A stretch of DNA of 64,000 nt from Marinococcus luteus (GTDB lineage Bacteria > Bacillota > Bacilli > Bacillales > Marinococcaceae), in NCBI RefSeq assembly GCF_900106595.1, contig NZ_FNNC01000001.1:496001-560000 (forward strand). The letters run 5' to 3'. The translations under genes and the position numbers were made by a program. Positions 61,630-64,000 of the stretch are shown here, piece by piece; the first letter of the stretch is position 1; every line of letters starts with the position of its first letter. Below the pieces are notes generated by a model, which was given only the letters and a program-made list of their open reading frames with translations, had not been told where the DNA came from and made no database searches.

Positions 61630-63228
61630 ATGATCGATGTACAAAACGTTGGACTCCGGTTCGGGGATCAAATTTTATTTGAAGACGTTAATATAAAGTT
61701 CACCCCCGGCAACTGCTACGGCTTGATCGGAGCGAACGGGGCCGGCAAATCCACGTTCTTAAAAATTCTTTCCGGGGAAATTGATTCCCAGAGCGGAAAT
61801 GTAATCATGGATAAAGATTCGCGGCTTGCCGTGCTGAAACAGGACCACTTCGCGTATGAGGAATATACGGTCATTGATGTGGTCATTATGGGCCACAGCC
61901 GCCTGTATGAAGTGATGAACGAGAAGAACGAAATTTATATGAAACCGGACTTTTCCGATGAAGACGGCATGAAAGCGGCAGAGCTGGAAGCGGAATTCGC
62001 GGAAATGAACGGGTATGAAGCGGAAACAGAAGCCGCCCAGCTGCTGCAGGGTCTCGGGATTACCGAGGATCTGCACCAGAAGCCGATGTCATCGTTGAGC
62101 GGTTCCCAGAAAGTTAAAGTCCTGCTCGCGCAGGCACTGTTCGGCGATCCGGACGTTCTGCTCCTGGACGAGCCGACCAACAACCTGGACGTGCAGGCGG
62201 TTCACTGGCTCGAAGAGTTTCTGATCAACTTCGAAAACACGGTCATTGTCGTTTCCCACGACCGTCACTTCCTGAACCAGGTGTGCACGCACATTGCGGA
62301 CCTTGACTTTAACAAAATTGAACTGTACGTCGGCAACTATGACTTCTGGTACGAATCCAGCCAGCTCGCCCAGAAGATGGCACGTGAACAGAACAAGAAA
62401 AAGGAGGAACAAATTAAGGAACTGAAAGACTTTATCGCCCGCTTCAGCGCGAACGCCTCTAAGTCTAAACAGGCCACCTCGCGGAAAAAGACGCTGGATA
62501 AAATTTCTCTTGATGACATCAAGCCGTCCTCGAGAAAGTATCCGTTTGTGCAATTTAAGCCGAACCGGGAGCTTGGTAAAGACCTGCTGACAGTCGAAAA
62601 CCTGTCGAAAACCATTGACGGCGTCAAAGTACTTGATAACGTCAATTTCACTCTTAACAGCGGAGACAAAGTAGCATTTGTCGGCGAAGAGGAAACGAAA
62701 AAAACCGTTCTGCTGCAGATTTTAGCCGGCGAAATGGAGCCGGACAGCGGTGACTATAAATGGGGGCTAACCACGAGCCGCTCCTACTTTCCGAAAGACA
62801 ACTCTGCTTACTTTGAAGGCCTGAACATCAACCTGGTGGATTGGCTGCGCCAGTATTCCCCGGACGATCAGAGCGAAACATTTATCCGCGGCTTCCTCGG
62901 ACGGATGCTCTTTTCCGGCGAAGAAGTATTTAAAAAAGCGGATGTGCTTTCCGGCGGTGAAAAAGTCCGCTGCATGCTTTCCAAAATGATGTTAAGCGGC
63001 GCGAACGTTCTTATTATGGATGAGCCGACCAACCACCTGGACCTCGAAGCCATCCAGGCGTTGAATAACGGCCTGAAGTCGTTTAACGGCTCGGTCCTCT
63101 TCACGTCCCATGACCATGAATTTGTTCAGACGATTGCCAACCGGATTATTGAATTCACTCCGGATCGTATGATCGACAAAGAAATGAGCTACGATGAGTA
63201 TATTGAAGAGCAGTATGCTCGCGCATAA
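61630..63228 (+). CDS. ykpA: ABC-F ATPase, YkpA/YbiT type
   Basis: 532 residues with two ABC domains and a linker, no membrane segments. The first domain is normal (GANGAGKST, LSGSQKVKVLLAQA, VLLLDEPTNNLD). The second has a deviant Walker A, GEEETKKTVL, while its signature LSGGEKVRCML and VLIMDEPTNHLD are intact. ABC-F proteins act on the ribosome. AAAGGAG sets the ATG at 61630, two codons after another. It matches B. subtilis YkpA. Confidence 0.92.
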   Translation: MIDVQNVGLRFGDQILFEDVNIKFTPGNCYGLIGANGAGKSTFLKILSGEIDSQSGNVIMDKDSRLAVLKQDHFAYEEYTVIDVVIMGHSRLYEVMNEKNEIYMKPDFSDEDGMKAAELEAEFAEMNGYEAETEAAQLLQGLGITEDLHQKPMSSLSGSQKVKVLLAQALFGDPDVLLLDEPTNNLDVQAVHWLEEFLINFENTVIVVSHDRHFLNQVCTHIADLDFNKIELYVGNYDFWYESSQLAQKMAREQNKKKEEQIKELKDFIARFSANASKSKQATSRKKTLDKISLDDIKPSSRKYPFVQFKPNRELGKDLLTVENLSKTIDGVKVLDNVNFTLNSGDKVAFVGEEETKKTVLLQILAGEMEPDSGDYKWGLTTSRSYFPKDNSAYFEGLNINLVDWLRQYSPDDQSETFIRGFLGRMLFSGEEVFKKADVLSGGEKVRCMLSKMMLSGANVLIMDEPTNHLDLEAIQALNNGLKSFNGSVLFTSHDHEFVQTIANRIIEFTPDRMIDKEMSYDEYIEEQYARA

Positions 63229-63249
63229 CATTTTTATGTAATCTATCAG

Positions 63250-63282
63250 GCACCAGGGTGTTCGCACCCCGGTGCTTTTTTG
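63250..63282 (+). terminator. Terminator after ykpA
   Basis: The stem GCACC.GGGTG / CACCC.GGTGC with loop TTCG is followed by TTTTTT. Confidence 0.92.
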
Positions 63283-63370
63283 TTTCTCTAAAATTTTCTA
63301 CTTCTTTCTTAAGTGTATTATTTATTTTTGTAATAAATACGGTAAATGAAATTTTTATTTATTTAAAATA

Positions 63371-63401
63371 AATACCGCGAATCTGCACCATCCACGGTAT
63401 T
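63371..63401 (-). terminator. Terminator of the protease gene
   Basis: The stem AATACCG / CGGTATT, read on the minus strand, is followed by a T-rich run. Confidence 0.6.
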
Positions 63402-63411
63402 TTTGCCGCTT

Positions 63412-64000
63412 TTAATCATTTTCACTTTGAGCGATTAACTCGTGCACCCGCTCCACCGGTACCGCAAGCCCGTAGCGCTTCCCCTGCTGCGAGCTGCTCG
63501 CAAATACAACACCGGCCACCTCTCCCGCTTCTGTCAGCACCGGACTGCCGCTGCTTCCGTTGAACACAGGAGCATCAAGCACCAGCCGGTCGTCCTCCCT
63601 CTCGATAATGTCTCCCCGATTGGCGACATCTGAAAAACCGAGCGGATTTCCGATCACGATAACGTCCGGATCGGCAGATGCGCTCGTATCCGCAAGTGTA
63701 ACGCCGCCCCCTTTCCACTGTTCTTTTAGCGTCACAACAGCCAGGTCCCCCTGCGTATCTACAGCTTCCACTGCCGCTTCTGCAAGGTTCCCCTCCTCGG
63801 TTTCGACCGCTACACTGTCCGCTCCTTCAACTACGTGATAATTTGTAATGAAAACGCTGGCGTCTTCTACGAAAAAACCAGTCCCAAAAGACGATTCCCC
63901 GTTCTCTACCGCCTGTATTTTCGTAACCGCCTCCTGCCACTGCTGTACATCCTCCTGCTTGGAAAGCTGATACGAAGCAGTTAAAAAAGACCACGCATCC
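63412..64000 (-). CDS. S1C-type serine protease, 5' part outside the window
   Basis: Partial: 195 codons are visible and the frame is open to the window edge, so a start at the GTG at 63771 would be wrong. The catalytic triad is visible: His in ITNYHVVEGAD, Asp in DTQGDLAVV, and Ser in NGSSGSPV. The sequence SSFGTGFFVED before the His strand is typical of DegP/HtrA-like proteases. No PDZ domain follows, as the gene ends about 30 residues after the active Ser region. Location is probably extracytoplasmic; the N-terminus is not visible. Confidence 0.85.
   Translation of the reverse strand, partial: DAWSFLTASYQLSKQEDVQQWQEAVTKIQAVENGESSFGTGFFVEDASVFITNYHVVEGADSVAVETEEGNLAEAAVEAVDTQGDLAVVTLKEQWKGGGVTLADTSASADPDVIVIGNPLGFSDVANRGDIIEREDDRLVLDAPVFNGSSGSPVLTEAGEVAGVVFASSSQQGKRYGLAVPVERVHELIAQSEND

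Overview
The window comes from the chromosome of a low-G+C Gram-positive bacterium (Bacillaceae) with a fairly high G+C content. The evidence is Bacillus-type ribosome binding sites and many TTG/GTG starts, a type-B RNase P RNA, and a gene order close to the Bacillus subtilis yne and yps regions: lexA/yneA-yneB-ynzC-tkt-yneF, then ccdC, acnA (citB), a SpoVK-like ATPase, yneP-yneQ, mrfAB-ypsA-gpsB-rnpB-ypsC and yneT-parE-parC. The acidic proteins and an OpuF-like transporter suggest a halophilic or haloalkaliphilic member. That last point is inference.

1-5.8 kb is a stress and anaerobiosis module. It holds three universal stress protein genes, two unknown genes, a LuxR-type regulator with an abnormal receiver, an Fnr regulator with C-terminal cysteines, and a SpoIIAA-like STAS protein. 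A perfect TGTGA-N6-TCACA box lies between the first two divergent units, centred 41.5 bp upstream of a predicted start site. This is where Fnr activates in B. subtilis, so Fnr probably controls its neighbours.

5.9-11.9 kb is the most novel part: 15 consecutive small genes (61-149 codons) that I cannot name. Most have their own ribosome binding site and many their own terminator. They include a clear family of three paralogues (WLW/VIT family), a weaker family of three and a possible pair. Several upstream regions carry SigB-like promoters with similar spacing. One gene has an in-frame amber codon just after its best start.

12-30 kb is conserved housekeeping: the SOS locus with two LexA-type boxes, transketolase, an asymmetric heterodimeric ABC exporter, cytochrome c maturation protein CcdC, aconitase, a two-domain AAA ATPase, NAD synthetase and homoserine acyltransferase. 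29.5-38.1 kb carries a YkuI-type EAL protein, a two-GTPase dynamin, small Fe-S and receiver-like proteins, a CheV with a large in-frame deletion, and an unlisted 33-codon gene with a near-consensus promoter and a perfect terminator.

38-55 kb holds DNA repair (MrfA/MrfB), cell division (GpsB), RNase H-like protein, rnpB, rRNA methylation, carboxypeptidase Taq, an OpuF/EgtU-like transporter and topoisomerase IV. 55.2-55.9 kb is an AT-rich gene-free island with relic reading frames. The right end carries a large unknown membrane-anchored protein, a SigB-type operon with a YflT protein, CvfB, a HemD-like protein, an ABC-F ATPase and a truncated S1C protease. No tRNA, CRISPR array, insertion sequence or prophage was seen.
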